DNA of 64,000 nucleotides from contig JAFLDB010000001.1 of NCBI GenBank assembly GCA_017302615.1, positions 186,001 to 250,000 on the forward strand, written 5' to 3'. Below the pieces are notes generated by a model that saw nothing but the letters and a program-made list of their open reading frames with translations, had not been told where the DNA came from and made no database searches. This document shows positions 45,941 through 56,267 of the stretch, piece after piece. The stretch comes from Sphingomonadales bacterium (GTDB lineage: Bacteria > Pseudomonadota > Alphaproteobacteria > Sphingomonadales > Sphingomonadaceae). Within the stretch, counting starts at the first letter, position 1; every line of letters begins with the position of its first letter. The position numbers and the translations under genes were made by a program.

Positions 45941-47713
45941 ATGGCTTTGCTGCGTCTTATCCTGAGCGTCCTTGCGGGCATGGCCCTGCTGGCATCCCCG
46001 GCAATGGCCAAGGACAAGCCACCCACCGCCTATGACAAGAGCCGGCAAAGCTTCGTCTTCGACGGGCGGCAGAACTATCCCTATGTGCTGTGGGGCGTGA
46101 CGATCGACTGGGAACTGGCCTGCCTGAAAGGCAAGGCCGATTCCTGTCTGAAACTGGCCCGGGCATTCGAGAAGGGCTTTGGCGAGGTCCGCGCCGATCA
46201 GCGCGCCGCAGTCGGTTACTTCATGGAAGCCTGCAAGAAGGGATCGGGCGAGGGCTGCGTTCGCGCTGCGGAAATGCTGCGCGAAGGCACCCCCGGCTAC
46301 AAGTTGCCCGCCATGGCTCAGCAGCAGGCCGAGCGCGGCTGCAACCAGCTGAAATACCAGCCGGCCTGCGCTACTCTGGCAGTCAGTCAGGCTGCCGCGG
46401 CACCGAGCGGATCGGACCAGTCCGATGCCCTGCTGGCCAAGGCCTGCGCCGCCGGTGACGACATGGGTTGCCGCAACCGCGCCAACAGCCTGTTCTACGT
46501 CCGCAAGGACGCGGCCTCGCGCGCGGAAGCGCTGCGCCTGTTCGAACCGGCCTGCCGGGCGCGCAAGTCATGGGGATGCCAGGGCATGGCCGATGCCTAC
46601 CGCAACGGCTGGGGCGTTTCCGCCGATGCCAGCCGCGCGGCGGAATACGAGCGGATCGGCTGCGTCGAAACCCAGGACGACAAGCTGCGGCTGTGCACCT
46701 ATCACGGTGAACGACTGACCCAGTCGCGCAACAAGGCCGACATCAACCGGGGCGAACAATACCTCTCCGCCGCCTGCTCCGCCAACGACGGGCAGGCCTG
46801 CTTCTTCGTCGCGCGGGTGGTGCTGCTGAACCTGCCGGGGGCGACGACCAATTTCCAGGAGAGCCTCTACTTCGCCCGGCGCGGCTGCGAACTGGGGGAA
46901 GGGCGGGCCTGCCTGATGCTCGGAATGGCCTATGCCGGCGATTTTGGCCGGGTCGAGCGCGAGGATCCGGTCGCCTTTGCCCTGCTGGAGCGCGGCTGCA
47001 AGCTGGGCGAACAGACCGCCTGCAACCGGGCCGGCAAGATGGCGGGGGCCAATCCGTCGCTCCGCACCATGCGTCCGGCAATCGATCCGGCTTCTCCGGC
47101 TGTGCAGCAGCTCAAGCAGGCACGGCAAATGGTCGAAGGCAACAGCAACCGCATGGCCGGGCTGCAAACCGTCGCCCGGCTGATGCGCGAAGGGAACGAG
47201 GATGCGCAGTGGCTGCTGGGCGGCTGGATGTACTTCGGCCTGCCCGGGCTGTTCGGCAGCGAACGCAAGCAGGACGGGCTGATCCTGTTCGAGAACGCCG
47301 CCCGGGTCGGCCATGTCGATGCCGCGATCTTCATGGGCATGGCCTATTGGTACGGCCGGGAAGTCCCGCTCGACCGGGCCAAGGGTGAAAACTACATGGC
47401 GATTGCCGCCTCGCGCGGAGACGAGAAGGCCGCAGCGATCCTGCGTTCGATGAAGAACGAGCCGATCCGCGAGGAGAACGCCCGCCGCCAGAAGCAGTAT
47501 GAGGAATGGGCGGCACAAAGCCGCGCTTTCTGGAACAGCCCGGCTTCGATGTTCTCGCGCAGTTGGTCTGCCCCATCAACCAGCTATAACCCGACGCCGA
47601 CCTACAGCGGGCCGTCGGTCTCGCAGATCTATGACCGCCACAATTTCAACAACGCGATCAGCTATTATTCGGGCGGCACATCGGTCTGCCGCTCGTCCAA
47701 TCCCTATTGTTGA
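45941..47713 (+). CDS. Secreted Sel1-repeat protein with paired cysteines
   Basis: A 590-residue exported protein (signal MALLRLILSVLAGMALLASPAMA). Repeated 36-residue helical pairs of Sel1 type follow; many carry two cysteines about eight residues apart (CLKGKADSCLKLARAFEKG, CKKGSGEGCVRAAEML, CRARKSWGCQGMADAY), as in Helicobacter cysteine-rich proteins. The C-terminal 90 residues are Ser/Tyr/Asn-rich and disordered-looking. It probably mediates protein contacts in the periplasm or outside. The next gene's ribosome site begins at its stop codon. Confidence 0.88.
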   Translation: MALLRLILSVLAGMALLASPAMAKDKPPTAYDKSRQSFVFDGRQNYPYVLWGVTIDWELACLKGKADSCLKLARAFEKGFGEVRADQRAAVGYFMEACKKGSGEGCVRAAEMLREGTPGYKLPAMAQQQAERGCNQLKYQPACATLAVSQAAAAPSGSDQSDALLAKACAAGDDMGCRNRANSLFYVRKDAASRAEALRLFEPACRARKSWGCQGMADAYRNGWGVSADASRAAEYERIGCVETQDDKLRLCTYHGERLTQSRNKADINRGEQYLSAACSANDGQACFFVARVVLLNLPGATTNFQESLYFARRGCELGEGRACLMLGMAYAGDFGRVEREDPVAFALLERGCKLGEQTACNRAGKMAGANPSLRTMRPAIDPASPAVQQLKQARQMVEGNSNRMAGLQTVARLMREGNEDAQWLLGGWMYFGLPGLFGSERKQDGLILFENAARVGHVDAAIFMGMAYWYGREVPLDRAKGENYMAIAASRGDEKAAAILRSMKNEPIREENARRQKQYEEWAAQSRAFWNSPASMFSRSWSAPSTSYNPTPTYSGPSVSQIYDRHNFNNAISYYSGGTSVCRSSNPYC

Positions 47714-47724
47714 AGGAGCCAACG

Positions 47725-48246
47725 ATGCGCCTGCCATTCATCGCCGCCGCCACCACCGCCGCTCTGCTCGCCAGCCCGGCTTCCGCCCAGATCAACGTCA
47801 GCTTCGGCCAGAACGAGCGTGACGGGGTGTGCTATTTCAGCGTCAAGGGGCCGGGGCCGAAGGGCGGATCGGAGCAGTTCACGCTGGAATTCAGCTACCG
47901 GGTGAAGGACGGCAACCTGGGGCTGGATCTGAAAGCCAACAGTTTTCCAAAGGCGGCCAAGAGCGATCCCGAAAAGAACCTCAACGTGAAGCTGGAAACC
48001 GATGCCGGCAACAGCAAGCCCTCGCGCTCGGGCGGGTATGAAAGCGGCTATTACCAGCGGATCTGGGCCGGCTGGGGCGCGGGTGAGCCGTCCGTGCCGG
48101 TGATGGACCTGCTCAAGAAGGCCAAGATCGTTCACGTCGTGGCCGATGGCGAGCGCTATGGCCCGTTCGACATGCAGATCAAGACCTTGCCGTGGAACTC
48201 GCTCAACAACTGCGCCAAGCGGGTGCGCGGAGAGCCGGTGAACTGA
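47725..48246 (+). CDS. Small secreted protein, paralog of the next gene
   Basis: A 173-residue exported protein (signal ending SPASAQ). It is not assigned to a family. Recognisable points are GVCYFSVKGPGPKGG, a Lys-rich middle and VVADGERYGPFD with a late Cys. These blocks recur in the downstream gene, so the two are tandem paralogs. It follows the Sel1 gene with AAGGAG seven bases before the ATG and is probably co-transcribed with it. A structural beta-fold is likely from the alternating pattern; the function is unknown. Confidence 0.8.
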   Translation: MRLPFIAAATTAALLASPASAQINVSFGQNERDGVCYFSVKGPGPKGGSEQFTLEFSYRVKDGNLGLDLKANSFPKAAKSDPEKNLNVKLETDAGNSKPSRSGGYESGYYQRIWAGWGAGEPSVPVMDLLKKAKIVHVVADGERYGPFDMQIKTLPWNSLNNCAKRVRGEPVN

Positions 48247-48306
48247 CGGCTGTCGACAGCCCCGAGGACCCTCGCAACAGTGATCTTGGCAGAGAGGAAG
48301 GCCATC

Positions 48307-48831
48307 ATGCGCAAATGGACCGGGATTGTTGTGCTAGTTGGATTGGTGGGATCTGCCGCGGCTGCCCAGCAATCACGAACGATTAGGGAATATGCGAAAG
48401 ACGGCGCTTGTTATTTCGATATCGATGGTCCGGGGCCCAAGAACGGGCCAGCAGGGGCAGTCCTTTCCGTGCGGTATGAAAATCGTCCGGGAAAACTCCC
48501 CCGCTTCAGGGTCGAATACAGGGCGGAGCGAATTCCGAAGTCTGCGACGGCGGATGACTATTACGAGTTCGATGTTCGTCTTGAAACCGAGACCGGTCGG
48601 AGTGACGACGCGACTGGTCTTTATGGGGGCATCTACCCGGGCGGTAAGTTTGTCAAAGTGATACCGGGTGAGTGGTATGTGAGTGGTGATACGCAAAGGA
48701 TGATGGCGTTGCTCAAAAGCTCTCGATACATTTATCTGGTTGGCGACGGCGAACGTTATGGTCCTTTCGATACTGGGGCGAGGGGGAGAGCCGGGCAGAG
48801 TCTCGAAGCCTGTGTTGCAAAACAACGCTGA
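48307..48831 (+). CDS. Small secreted protein, diverged paralog of the preceding gene
   Basis: A 174-residue exported protein starting MRKWTGIVVLVGLVGSAAAAQQ. It shares the blocks GACYFDIDGPGPKNG and LVGDGERYGPFD with the preceding protein, and a late Cys. Its DNA is clearly more AT-rich and uses AT-ending codons more often than its neighbours (CGAACGATTAGGGAATATGC, for example), which suggests recent import or relaxed selection. AGAGAGGAAG forms its ribosome site. Function unknown. Confidence 0.78.
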   Translation: MRKWTGIVVLVGLVGSAAAAQQSRTIREYAKDGACYFDIDGPGPKNGPAGAVLSVRYENRPGKLPRFRVEYRAERIPKSATADDYYEFDVRLETETGRSDDATGLYGGIYPGGKFVKVIPGEWYVSGDTQRMMALLKSSRYIYLVGDGERYGPFDTGARGRAGQSLEACVAKQR

Positions 48832-48863
48832 CTTCACGCCATCAGCAGCTTTCTTAGGCCCGT

Positions 48864-49706
48864 TCAACCGGCCCAGGCCGCAATCGTGGTGCGGTGGAGT
48901 TCGCGGCGGTAGCCTTCGTAGCCGCCGGTGGCGCGGTGGAGGACCGAGCGGTTGTCCCACATTACCAGCATCCCGGGTTCCCACTGCTGTGCAAAGACGA
49001 AGCGTTCATCGCCCTGCCAGGCCTGCAGCTCCATCAGCAGGGCAATGGCTTCGTCCTGAGCCATGCCCTCGATCCCGATGATGTAGCCCAGCGTGGAATA
49101 GAACCCGCGCCGTCCGGTTTCCGGGTGAGCCGGAACCAGCGGGTGGGTTTGCGTCGCCAGCGCGGCCTCGCTGGGGCGGATGTCCATGCTGCGGCCCTTG
49201 TCCTTCGCGCCATATGTGCCGTCAGGCGCATAGGGCAGGCGAGCGGAATGGATCGCAATCAGATCGGCATAGCGGGCCTGCCGGTCGGGCGGCAGGGCTT
49301 CCCAGGCCATGTGTTGGTTGGCGAACAGGGTGTCGCCGCCGATCGGGGGAATATCGATCGCGAGCAGGCAGGTCCCCGCCGGTGGGCGGGCCTGGAATGA
49401 CCAGTCGGCATGCCAGTTTTCGGCAAACAGCGGGCTTTGTTCATCCGCCTCGCGTCGGATCGCGGCGATGTGCTGGCGGCCGGGGATCGGGGCGAAGAAC
49501 GGATCGTCGCCAAACCCGCCGAAGGCCAGGGTGAAGCGTTCCAGATCGTCATCGTCCATCCCCTGATCGGGGAAGGCCAGCACGTGGTGTTCAAGCCAGA
49601 TCGCGCGCAATTCGGCCACCAGGTCCGGGGCAAGATCGGCCTTGAGATCCAGCCCCGTGACCCGTGCACCGCACGCCTGCCCAGAGTGTTCTACCCGCAA
49701 TCCCAT
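48864..49706 (-). CDS. TauD/TfdA-family Fe(II)/2-oxoglutarate dioxygenase
   Basis: A 280-residue non-heme iron dioxygenase. The 2-His-1-carboxylate triad is His99 and Asp101 (WHADWSF) with the distal His257 (SVLHRATGGY); Arg residues in YRRELHRT would hold 2-oxoglutarate. The family oxidises taurine, alkylsulfates, phenoxyacetates and others. The substrate cannot be told, and no sulfonate transport genes lie nearby. It converges on the small secreted protein gene. Confidence 0.9.
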   Translation of the reverse strand: MGLRVEHSGQACGARVTGLDLKADLAPDLVAELRAIWLEHHVLAFPDQGMDDDDLERFTLAFGGFGDDPFFAPIPGRQHIAAIRREADEQSPLFAENWHADWSFQARPPAGTCLLAIDIPPIGGDTLFANQHMAWEALPPDRQARYADLIAIHSARLPYAPDGTYGAKDKGRSMDIRPSEAALATQTHPLVPAHPETGRRGFYSTLGYIIGIEGMAQDEAIALLMELQAWQGDERFVFAQQWEPGMLVMWDNRSVLHRATGGYEGYRRELHRTTIAAWAG

Positions 49707-49766
49707 GGCTATCCATCCTGTCCCGGCGTTTGCGTCACTTTCACCCCGATTGCGCCGCGCTGCAAG

Positions 49767-50114
49767 TCAAACCGGATAGGTGATTGTGCCATCGGCGGCA
49801 CGCTGAAGCGGGCCTAATGCGGTTACGGCGGAAAGCGGCAGCGGCGCATAGATATGCGGGAACAGCGCGTCGCCGCGCGACAGTTCCCAGCGGACACTTG
49901 CGCCGAGCCTGGTCAGGTCGACCCGCGCCAGCCATAGCCCGCTCTGCTCCGCGAAATGCTTGTCGAGCGTACCCGCCACCTGCGGCTCGGCCGAGAGGTG
50001 GATGTAGCCATCGGCCAGATCGACCTGAGCGCCATGAAAGATCCCTTCGGCGAGCAGCTTGTCCTTCTGCTCGCCGGTCAGGATCTTCCAAGCGTGGTCG
50101 GGAAGCGCGCTCAA
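49767..50114 (-). CDS. DUF952 family protein
   Basis: A 115-residue protein with the DUF952 core: YKI-like start (WKILT), GSxxD-like ADGYIHLSAEPQVAGTLDKHF, LARVDLTRLGASVRWE and FPHIYAPLPL. DUF952 proteins resemble glutathione S-transferase-like or ADP-ribosyl-like small folds; their function is unknown. It overlaps the gyrA stop by four bases and is likely translated from the gyrA transcript. Confidence 0.88.
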   Translation of the reverse strand: MSALPDHAWKILTGEQKDKLLAEGIFHGAQVDLADGYIHLSAEPQVAGTLDKHFAEQSGLWLARVDLTRLGASVRWELSRGDALFPHIYAPLPLSAVTALGPLQRAADGTITYPV

Positions 50115-52846
50115 TCTTCTGCCGCTGGGACTTCGCCGCCCTCATCGCCGGCAACCGGCTCATCGTCTTCTTCTTCGGCCAGGCGCACGGCGGAAACGAC
50201 ATGTTCCTGATCGGCGACGTTGAACAGCCGCACCCCGGCAGAGCCGCGGCCGATCACCCGCAGGCTTTCCAGCGGCAGGCGGATCAGCTTGGCCTGATCG
50301 GTCACCAGCATCAGTTGGTCGGCCTGGCTGGCCGGGAAGCTGGCGACCACCGGGCCGTTGCGGGCGATATTGTCGATATTGGTGATGCCCTGGCCGCCGC
50401 GACCGGTGCGGCGGTATTCGTAGGCAGAGCTCATCTTGCCGTAGCCATTGGCGCAGACGGTGAGGATGAACTGCTCACGCTCGGCCAGTTCGGCCATGCG
50501 TTCGGGCGAGAGCGAAGGTTCGCCCTCGCGCTCGCCCTTCCACGGTGCGAACTTGACGTATTCCTCGCGTTCCTCGCTGGTCGTGCCGACGCGGTGGAGG
50601 ATCGACAGGCTGATCACCTCGTCATCGCCCTTCAGCGTCATGCCGCGCACCCCGGTGGAGGTACGGCTCTGGAATTCGCGCACTTCATCCCCGGCAAAGC
50701 GGATCGCCTTGCCCGCGCGGGTGGCGAGCAGCACGTCGTCGCTCGCTTCGAGCAAGGCCACACCGATCAGGCGGTCATCGCTGTCGTCTTCGAACTTCAT
50801 GGCGAACTTGCCGTTCGAGGGAATGTTGGTGAACAGTTCCATCGAATTGCGGCGGACATTGCCCTTGGCCGTGGCGAAAACGACGGAGAGCTTGCCCCAT
50901 TCGGCCTCGTCCTCGGGCAGGGGCAGCACGGTCTGGATCGTTTCGCCCTGGTCCAGCGCGGGAAGCAGGTTGACGATCGGGCGCCCGCGTGTGGCCGGGC
51001 CGCCTTCGGGCAGGCGCCAGACCTTGAGGCGATAGACCTTGCCCGCGGTGGAGAAGAACAGCACCGGGTTGTGGGTGCTGGTCACGAACATGGTGGTCAC
51101 CACGTCCTCGTCCTTGGTCGCCATCCCGGCGCGGCCCTTGCCGCCCCGGTTCTGGGCGCGGAAGGTGGAGAGCGGGGTGCGCTTGATGTAGCCGTCCATG
51201 GTGACGGTGACGACCATCTCGTCGCGCTCGATCAGGTCCTCGTCCTCGATCCCGTCGGCAGCGGCGGTGATTTCGGACACGCGCGGGGTGGCATAGGCCT
51301 CGCGGATCAGGACCAGTTCGTCGCGCATCACGCCGCAGAGCTTCACCCGGTCGGCCAGGATCGAGAGATACTCGGCAATCGCGGCGGCCAGTTCCTTGAG
51401 CTCATCGCCGATCTCGTCGCGGCCCAGTGCGGTCAGGCGGTGCAGGCGCAGATCGAGGATCGCCTTCACCTGCACTTCGGACAGGCGGTAGGTGCCGCCT
51501 TCCTGCTCGGCGCTCGGCTCGATCGCCTCGACCAGCTTGATGTAGGGCGCGATCTCCCCGATCGGCCATTCGCGGGTCAGCAGTGCTTCGCGCGCGGCGG
51601 CCGGGTTGGACGATCCGCGGATGATCTTCACCACCTCGTCAAGGTTGGTGACGGCAACCACCAGGCCCAGCAAGATGTGCGCCCGGTCCCGCGCCTTGTT
51701 CAGTTCGAACTTGGTGCGGCGGGTGATCACTTCCTCACGGAAGGAAATGAAGCTGGTGATGATGTCGCGCAGGGTCAGCACTTCGGGCCGTCCGCCGCGG
51801 ATCGCCAGCATGTTGGCCGGGAACGAGCTTTGGGCCGGAGTGTTGCGCCACAGCTGGTTGAGCACCACTTCCGGCGTGGCATCGCGCTTCAGGTCGATCA
51901 CCACTCGCACGCCCAGGCGGCTCGATTCGTCGCGGATGTCGGAAATGCCCTCGATCCGCTTGTCCTTGGCCGCTTCGGCGATCTTCTCGACCAGGCCGGA
52001 CTTGCCGACCTGATAGGGAATGCTGGTCAGTACGATCGAGCGGCGGTCTCCCCGGCCTTCCTCGATCTCGTGACGGCAGCGCATGATGATGCTGCCGCGC
52101 CCTTCGCTGTAGGCCTTGCGCGCGCCCGACTGGCCCAGGATCAGCGGGGCGGTGGGGAAGTCCGGACCCGGGACGATCTGGATCAGCTCGTCATTGGTGA
52201 TCGCCGGGTTCTCGATGGTGGCAAGGCAGGCATCGATCACTTCGCCCAGGTTGTGCGGCGGAATGTTGGTCGCCATGCCGACCGCGATCCCGCCCGCGCC
52301 GTTGACCAGCAGGTTGGGGAAGCGGGCCGGAAGGACGGTCGGCTCCTGCCGCGATCCGTCATAGTTGTCGGTGAAATCGACCGTGTCCTTGTCGAGATCC
52401 TCGAGCAGCGAATTGGCCACCTTGGCCAGCCGCGCTTCGGTATAACGCATCGAGGCCGGCGGATCGGGGTCCATCGAGCCGAAGTTGCCCTGGCCGTCGA
52501 TCAGCGGCAGGCGCATCGACCAGTCCTGCGTCATGCGGGCCAGCGCATCGTAGATCGCGCTGTCGCCATGCGGGTGATAGTTACCCATCACGTCGCCGAC
52601 GATCTTGGCGCTCTTGCGATAGGGCCTACCGGCAACGAAGCCGCCTTCCTGGCTGGCGAACAGGATCCGGCGGTGAACCGGCTTCAACCCGTCGCGCACA
52701 TCGGGCAGCGCGCGGCTCACGATCACGCTCATCGCGTAATCGAGGTAGCTGGTCTTCATTTCATCGACGATGTCGATGCGCTGGAAATCGCCCAGCGGAC
52801 CGGTCGGTTCAGGCGTGGAATCGGGGATTTCGGTTTCGTCGCTCAC
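50111..52846 (-). CDS. gyrA: DNA gyrase subunit A
   Basis: GyrA breaks and rejoins DNA for negative supercoiling with GyrB. The 911 residues hold the winged-helix/tower breakage domain (catalytic Tyr135 in [10 protein letters not shown]) and the C-terminal beta-pinwheel with a gyrase box ([10 protein letters not shown]). The quinolone-resistance region reads [10 protein letters not shown] with Ser96 and Asp100, the drug-sensitive residues. It ends with an acidic tail. On the opposite strand a 1048-codon frame is only a shadow of its codon bias. Confidence 0.98.
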   Translation of the reverse strand: MSDETEIPDSTPEPTGPLGDFQRIDIVDEMKTSYLDYAMSVIVSRALPDVRDGLKPVHRRILFASQEGGFVAGRPYRKSAKIVGDVMGNYHPHGDSAIYDALARMTQDWSMRLPLIDGQGNFGSMDPDPPASMRYTEARLAKVANSLLEDLDKDTVDFTDNYDGSRQEPTVLPARFPNLLVNGAGGIAVGMATNIPPHNLGEVIDACLATIENPAITNDELIQIVPGPDFPTAPLILGQSGARKAYSEGRGSIIMRCRHEIEEGRGDRRSIVLTSIPYQVGKSGLVEKIAEAAKDKRIEGISDIRDESSRLGVRVVIDLKRDATPEVVLNQLWRNTPAQSSFPANMLAIRGGRPEVLTLRDIITSFISFREEVITRRTKFELNKARDRAHILLGLVVAVTNLDEVVKIIRGSSNPAAAREALLTREWPIGEIAPYIKLVEAIEPSAEQEGGTYRLSEVQVKAILDLRLHRLTALGRDEIGDELKELAAAIAEYLSILADRVKLCGVMRDELVLIREAYATPRVSEITAAADGIEDEDLIERDEMVVTVTMDGYIKRTPLSTFRAQNRGGKGRAGMATKDEDVVTTMFVTSTHNPVLFFSTAGKVYRLKVWRLPEGGPATRGRPIVNLLPALDQGETIQTVLPLPEDEAEWGKLSVVFATAKGNVRRNSMELFTNIPSNGKFAMKFEDDSDDRLIGVALLEASDDVLLATRAGKAIRFAGDEVREFQSRTSTGVRGMTLKGDDEVISLSILHRVGTTSEEREEYVKFAPWKGEREGEPSLSPERMAELAEREQFILTVCANGYGKMSSAYEYRRTGRGGQGITNIDNIARNGPVVASFPASQADQLMLVTDQAKLIRLPLESLRVIGRGSAGVRLFNVADQEHVVSAVRLAEEEDDEPVAGDEGGEVPAAED

Positions 52847-53147
52847 GCGGGAAATATCACTTGTTCTGTTGGTACGAAATTCGGTTCCTTGGCCCTAGGC
52901 CATGGACCGCGCGAAGGCCAGCTTGAGTGACTGTTATCTGTCTCTGGTGTGCCTGTTTTCCACACCTTGAGGCACCTTTCTGAACGCTTGGGGAAGGGCG
53001 CATTCAATCGCCGTTCAACCGCCACGCCCTAACGCGCAGACCTGTTGCCAAGGGGGCGTGTCAGCGCCTATGGCGAAGCAGAGGAAGTCGCCCCGCCGGG
53101 CAGTGCCGCAGTGGCGCAAAACGGCGGTTGCCAAGGAGAAGAGTTCA
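52847..53147. other. Intergenic region between gyrA and the periplasmic repeat protein
   Basis: A divergent 301-base gap that must hold the gyrA promoter (minus) and that of the next gene (plus). One small inverted repeat, GGTGTG...CACACC (about 52949-52969), was seen. No clear -35/-10 pair, SOS box or small gene was found by eye. Confidence 0.5.
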
Positions 53148-54542
53148 ATGGTCCGCAGCAAGTTTTTCGCCCGCACCGCACTGGGTCTGGCGCTTGCAAT
53201 GGGGATCGCCGCTGGCGGCCTGTCCGCCCCGGCGATGGCCAAGGAGAAGGAAAAGAAGCAGGAAGCTCCGAAGCTTAAGCTCTCGAAGGGCTTCATGGCG
53301 GCTTACCAGCCGGCCAAGAAGGGCTTCGACGATGCCTCCAAGCGGGCCGACGTGGTCGAGGCCCGCAACAAGGTGACCGCTGCCGAGAACGCTTTCCGCG
53401 CTGCCCGCGGCAAGAAGGCCCAGGATGAGGCCCGCGCCAACTATGACGCCGCCGTCGCCGCGCTCGGCGCGCTGCTCGCCCCGGAAGCCGCCCTGGTCGA
53501 AGCCGCCTTCACCGCCGCGGTCGATCCCGACGACAAGTTCGTCGCCGGCCAGCTCGCGCTGAACCACGGCCAGCTCGCTCACGACAAGAAGATGCAGCGC
53601 CGCGGCCTGCAGACCATGGTCGACAGCGGCAAGCTGCCGGCCTCGGACCTCCCGAAGTTCAACTATTACATCGGCGGAATTTCCTATGACCTGAGGGACT
53701 ATCCCGCTGCCCGCGCCTCGCTGCAGACGGCCATTGCCGGTGGATATACCGAAGGTGGTGTCGAAGGCCTGCTGGCCGATGCCTATATCAACGACAATAT
53801 GCCGGCCGAAGGCCTGAAGGTGCTGGACGAAGCCGTTACCAAGCGCGGCGCTTCGGCCCCGGAAGAGTGGATCAAGAAGGGCATCGTCGTCGCTTACCGC
53901 GCGAAGCTGCCTGACCACGCGGTCAACTTCTCGGTCCGGCTGGTCCAGGTCTATCCGACCAAGGACAACTGGGCGCTGGCTATCGCGGTCGTGCGTGACA
54001 TGACCAAGTTCCAGAACCAGGAAATGCTCGATCTGATGCGCCTGATGGGCCGCACCGACAGCTGGGCCGAAACCCGCGATTACATCGAATACATTCAGGC
54101 TGCCGACCCGCGCCGCCTGCCCAACGAAGCGCTCAAGATCATCAATCTCGGGCTGGCTTCGGGCAAGCTGGAGGCCAGCGACCCGGCCGTGACCGACTGG
54201 AAGGCGATCGCTGCCGGTCGCATCGCGCCCGACAAGGCCTCGCTGCCCGGCATGGAAAAGGATGCCCGCGCTGCCAACGCCACTGCCGCCACCGCGATGG
54301 CCGCCGGCGATGCGTTCCTCAGCTATGACGATGCCGCCAAGGCCGAGGAAATGTACGAGATCGCGCTGACCAAGCCGGGTGTCGATGCCCCGCGAGTACT
54401 GACCCGCCTGGGGATCGCCCAGACCGATCAGGGCAAGAGCGCCCAGGCCCAGGAAACCCTGGCCAAGGTCACCGGCATCCGCGGCCCGATCGCGCAGCTG
54501 TGGGCGGCCTATGCCAAGAGCAAGGCCGCGCCGGCGAACTGA
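53148..54542 (+). CDS. Exported tetratricopeptide-like repeat protein
   Basis: A 464-residue protein with a signal peptide (MVRSKFFARTALGLALAMGIAAGGLSAPAMA, cut before KEKEKK), a Lys-rich spacer and helical repeats of TPR type (LADAYINDNMPAEGLKVLDEAV, YDDAAKAEEMYEIALTKPGVD, VLTRLGIAQTDQGKSAQAQ). It is probably a periplasmic scaffold. AAGGAG precedes the ATG at 53148; an upstream ATG at 53058 would hide the signal peptide. A terminator hairpin follows. The function is unknown, though such proteins are common in sphingomonads. Confidence 0.85.
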   Translation: MVRSKFFARTALGLALAMGIAAGGLSAPAMAKEKEKKQEAPKLKLSKGFMAAYQPAKKGFDDASKRADVVEARNKVTAAENAFRAARGKKAQDEARANYDAAVAALGALLAPEAALVEAAFTAAVDPDDKFVAGQLALNHGQLAHDKKMQRRGLQTMVDSGKLPASDLPKFNYYIGGISYDLRDYPAARASLQTAIAGGYTEGGVEGLLADAYINDNMPAEGLKVLDEAVTKRGASAPEEWIKKGIVVAYRAKLPDHAVNFSVRLVQVYPTKDNWALAIAVVRDMTKFQNQEMLDLMRLMGRTDSWAETRDYIEYIQAADPRRLPNEALKIINLGLASGKLEASDPAVTDWKAIAAGRIAPDKASLPGMEKDARAANATAATAMAAGDAFLSYDDAAKAEEMYEIALTKPGVDAPRVLTRLGIAQTDQGKSAQAQETLAKVTGIRGPIAQLWAAYAKSKAAPAN

Positions 54543-54564
54543 TCGTCAGCGGCATGAAAATGAG

Positions 54565-54597
54565 AAGGGCGGCCGGCAACGGTCGCCCTTTTCGTTT
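54565..54597 (+). terminator. Rho-independent terminator
   Basis: AAGGGCGGCC (54565-54574) pairs with GGTCGCCCTT (54581-54590) around loop GGCAAC, and TTCGTTT follows. It lies 22 bases after the TPR protein stop and before the convergent carbonic anhydrase gene. Confidence 0.8.
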
Positions 54598-54613
54598 GAC
54601 CTCAGCGGTTCTT

Positions 54614-55276
54614 TTAGAGCTTGAGCGGCGCAGGCTCGAACTTGCCGGTCGCTTCGTCCAGCAGGTGCAGCACGCCGTCGGAGATCGCGAAGAAGGCCCC
54701 GCGCAGCCGCAGCTCTCCATCCGCTTCCTTGCGCCGGATGCAGGGAAAAGTGCGCAGATTGGCAAGACTTACCCGTACCCCGGCCAGTTCCATCGCCCGT
54801 TCCGCATCGCGCCCGTGCGTGCCGTGATCGTGAGCCACCTCGTCGCGAGCCTCGTCCAGCAGGGCGATCCAGTCGGCAATGAATCCGCCTTCGCCGGGCT
54901 TGGTCCCGTGCATCTCTCGCGTCAGCGCCGCCTTGCAGCCCCCGCACATGCCGTGACCCAGCACGATGATCTTCTTCACTTTCAGCACCTGGACGGCAAA
55001 TTCCAGAGCTGCGGAAACGCCGTGGTGTCCGGGCGTCGTCTCGAACGGCGGGACCAGCGCCGCGACGTTGCGGACAACGAAGATTTCGCCCGGATCGACA
55101 TCGAAGATCTGTGCCGGATCGACCCGGCTGTCGGAACAGGCGATCACCATCACCTCGGGCGACTGGCCTTCGCGCAGACGCGCCCAGCGCTCCCGGTTGC
55201 CCGCCCATGCACCGCTCCGAAACCGGCCATAGCCTTCAATCAGGTGTTGCAGCGCCGGGGAGAAGCGTTTGATCAT
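54614..55276 (-). CDS. Beta-class carbonic anhydrase
   Basis: A 220-residue enzyme interconverting CO2 and bicarbonate. Zinc ligands are Cys47 and Asp49 (ACSDSRVDP), His108 and Cys111 (LGHGMCGGC). It supplies bicarbonate for carboxylases such as acetyl-CoA carboxylase. The start at MIKRFSPALQHLIEGY fits the family. It faces lipA across a 64-base divergent gap. Confidence 0.95.
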   Translation of the reverse strand: MIKRFSPALQHLIEGYGRFRSGAWAGNRERWARLREGQSPEVMVIACSDSRVDPAQIFDVDPGEIFVVRNVAALVPPFETTPGHHGVSAALEFAVQVLKVKKIIVLGHGMCGGCKAALTREMHGTKPGEGGFIADWIALLDEARDEVAHDHGTHGRDAERAMELAGVRVSLANLRTFPCIRRKEADGELRLRGAFFAISDGVLHLLDEATGKFEPAPLKL

Positions 55277-55340
55277 GCTGACCCCATGCCTGCACCATTT
55301 GTCTCTGGCAAGGGCCGTTCGAAGCGCCTAAGTGGCAGCC

Positions 55341-56267
55341 ATGAACGACCTCTCTTCCCCGCCAAAGCCAGAGCGTCAGCGCAAGCCGGACTGGATCCGG
55401 GTCAAGGCCCCGACCAGCAAGGGTTATGGTGAAACGCGCCAGCTGATGCGCGATCTGAAGCTCAACACGGTCTGCGAAGAGGCCGCTTGCCCCAACATCG
55501 GCGAATGCTGGACCAAGAAGCACGCCACGGTCATGATCCTTGGCGACGTCTGCACCCGGGCCTGCGCCTTCTGCAACGTCAAGACCGGGATGCCGCGCGC
55601 GGTCGATCCGCTCGAGCCGGAACATGTTGCGATTGCCGCTGCCAAGATGGGGCTGGAACACATCGTCATCACCTCGGTTGACCGGGATGACCTGCCCGAT
55701 GGCGGGGCGGGGCAGTTCGTGAAAGTGATCAAGGCCTTGCGCGCCGCTACGCCCGATACCACGATCGAGATCCTCACGCCTGATTTCCGCGGCAAGATGC
55801 GCGCCGCTGTCGAAGCGATCGTCGCGGCGGGGCCGGATGTCTACAACCACAACCTCGAGACGGTTCCCCGGCTTTACCCGACGATCCGCCCGGGCGCGCG
55901 TTACTACGCCTCGCTGCGGTTGCTCGAGGAAGTGAAGGCGCATGATCCGCTGGTCTTCACCAAGTCCGGGATCATGCTGGGGCTTGGCGAGGAACGGCTG
56001 GAAGTGCACCAGGTGATGGACGACATGCGCTGTGCCGGGATCGACTTCATCACCATGGGCCAGTACCTGCAGCCGACGCCTAAGCATGCCAAGGTGGCCG
56101 AGTTCGTGACCCCGCAAACCTTTGACGCCTATGGCGCGATCGCCCGGGCCAAGGGTTTCCTGCAGGTTGCGGCCAGCCCGCTGACCCGCTCCAGCTATCA
56201 TGCCGGTGACGATTTCCGCGAAATGCGGGCCGCGCGCCAGGCCATGGTCGCCCGCGCGGGACGCTGA
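55341..56267 (+). CDS. lipA: Lipoyl synthase
   Basis: LipA inserts two sulfurs into octanoyl groups on lipoyl domains, such as those of PdhB and E2 proteins. The auxiliary cluster motif is [12 protein letters not shown] (CX4CX5C), the radical-SAM motif is CTRACAFC (CX3CX2C), and the C-terminal [10 protein letters not shown] is the family end. ATG 55341 is chosen; GTG 55332 would add three residues. Its stop overlaps ratA by one base. Confidence 0.97.
   Translation: MNDLSSPPKPERQRKPDWIRVKAPTSKGYGETRQLMRDLKLNTVCEEAACPNIGECWTKKHATVMILGDVCTRACAFCNVKTGMPRAVDPLEPEHVAIAAAKMGLEHIVITSVDRDDLPDGGAGQFVKVIKALRAATPDTTIEILTPDFRGKMRAAVEAIVAAGPDVYNHNLETVPRLYPTIRPGARYYASLRLLEEVKAHDPLVFTKSGIMLGLGEERLEVHQVMDDMRCAGIDFITMGQYLQPTPKHAKVAEFVTPQTFDAYGAIARAKGFLQVAASPLTRSSYHAGDDFREMRAARQAMVARAGR

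Noticed and set aside
49784-52930. A 1048-codon open frame on the plus strand opposite gyrA
   Set aside because: It is the antisense shadow of gyrA, whose motifs are unmistakable. The translated sequence is Ala/Arg/His/Gly-rich with no family pattern, as expected from GC-rich codon bias.
52949-52969. Inverted repeat GGTGTG...CACACC upstream of gyrA as a regulator site
   Set aside because: Only six pairs with a nine-base loop, overlapping a competing short repeat; too weak to call.
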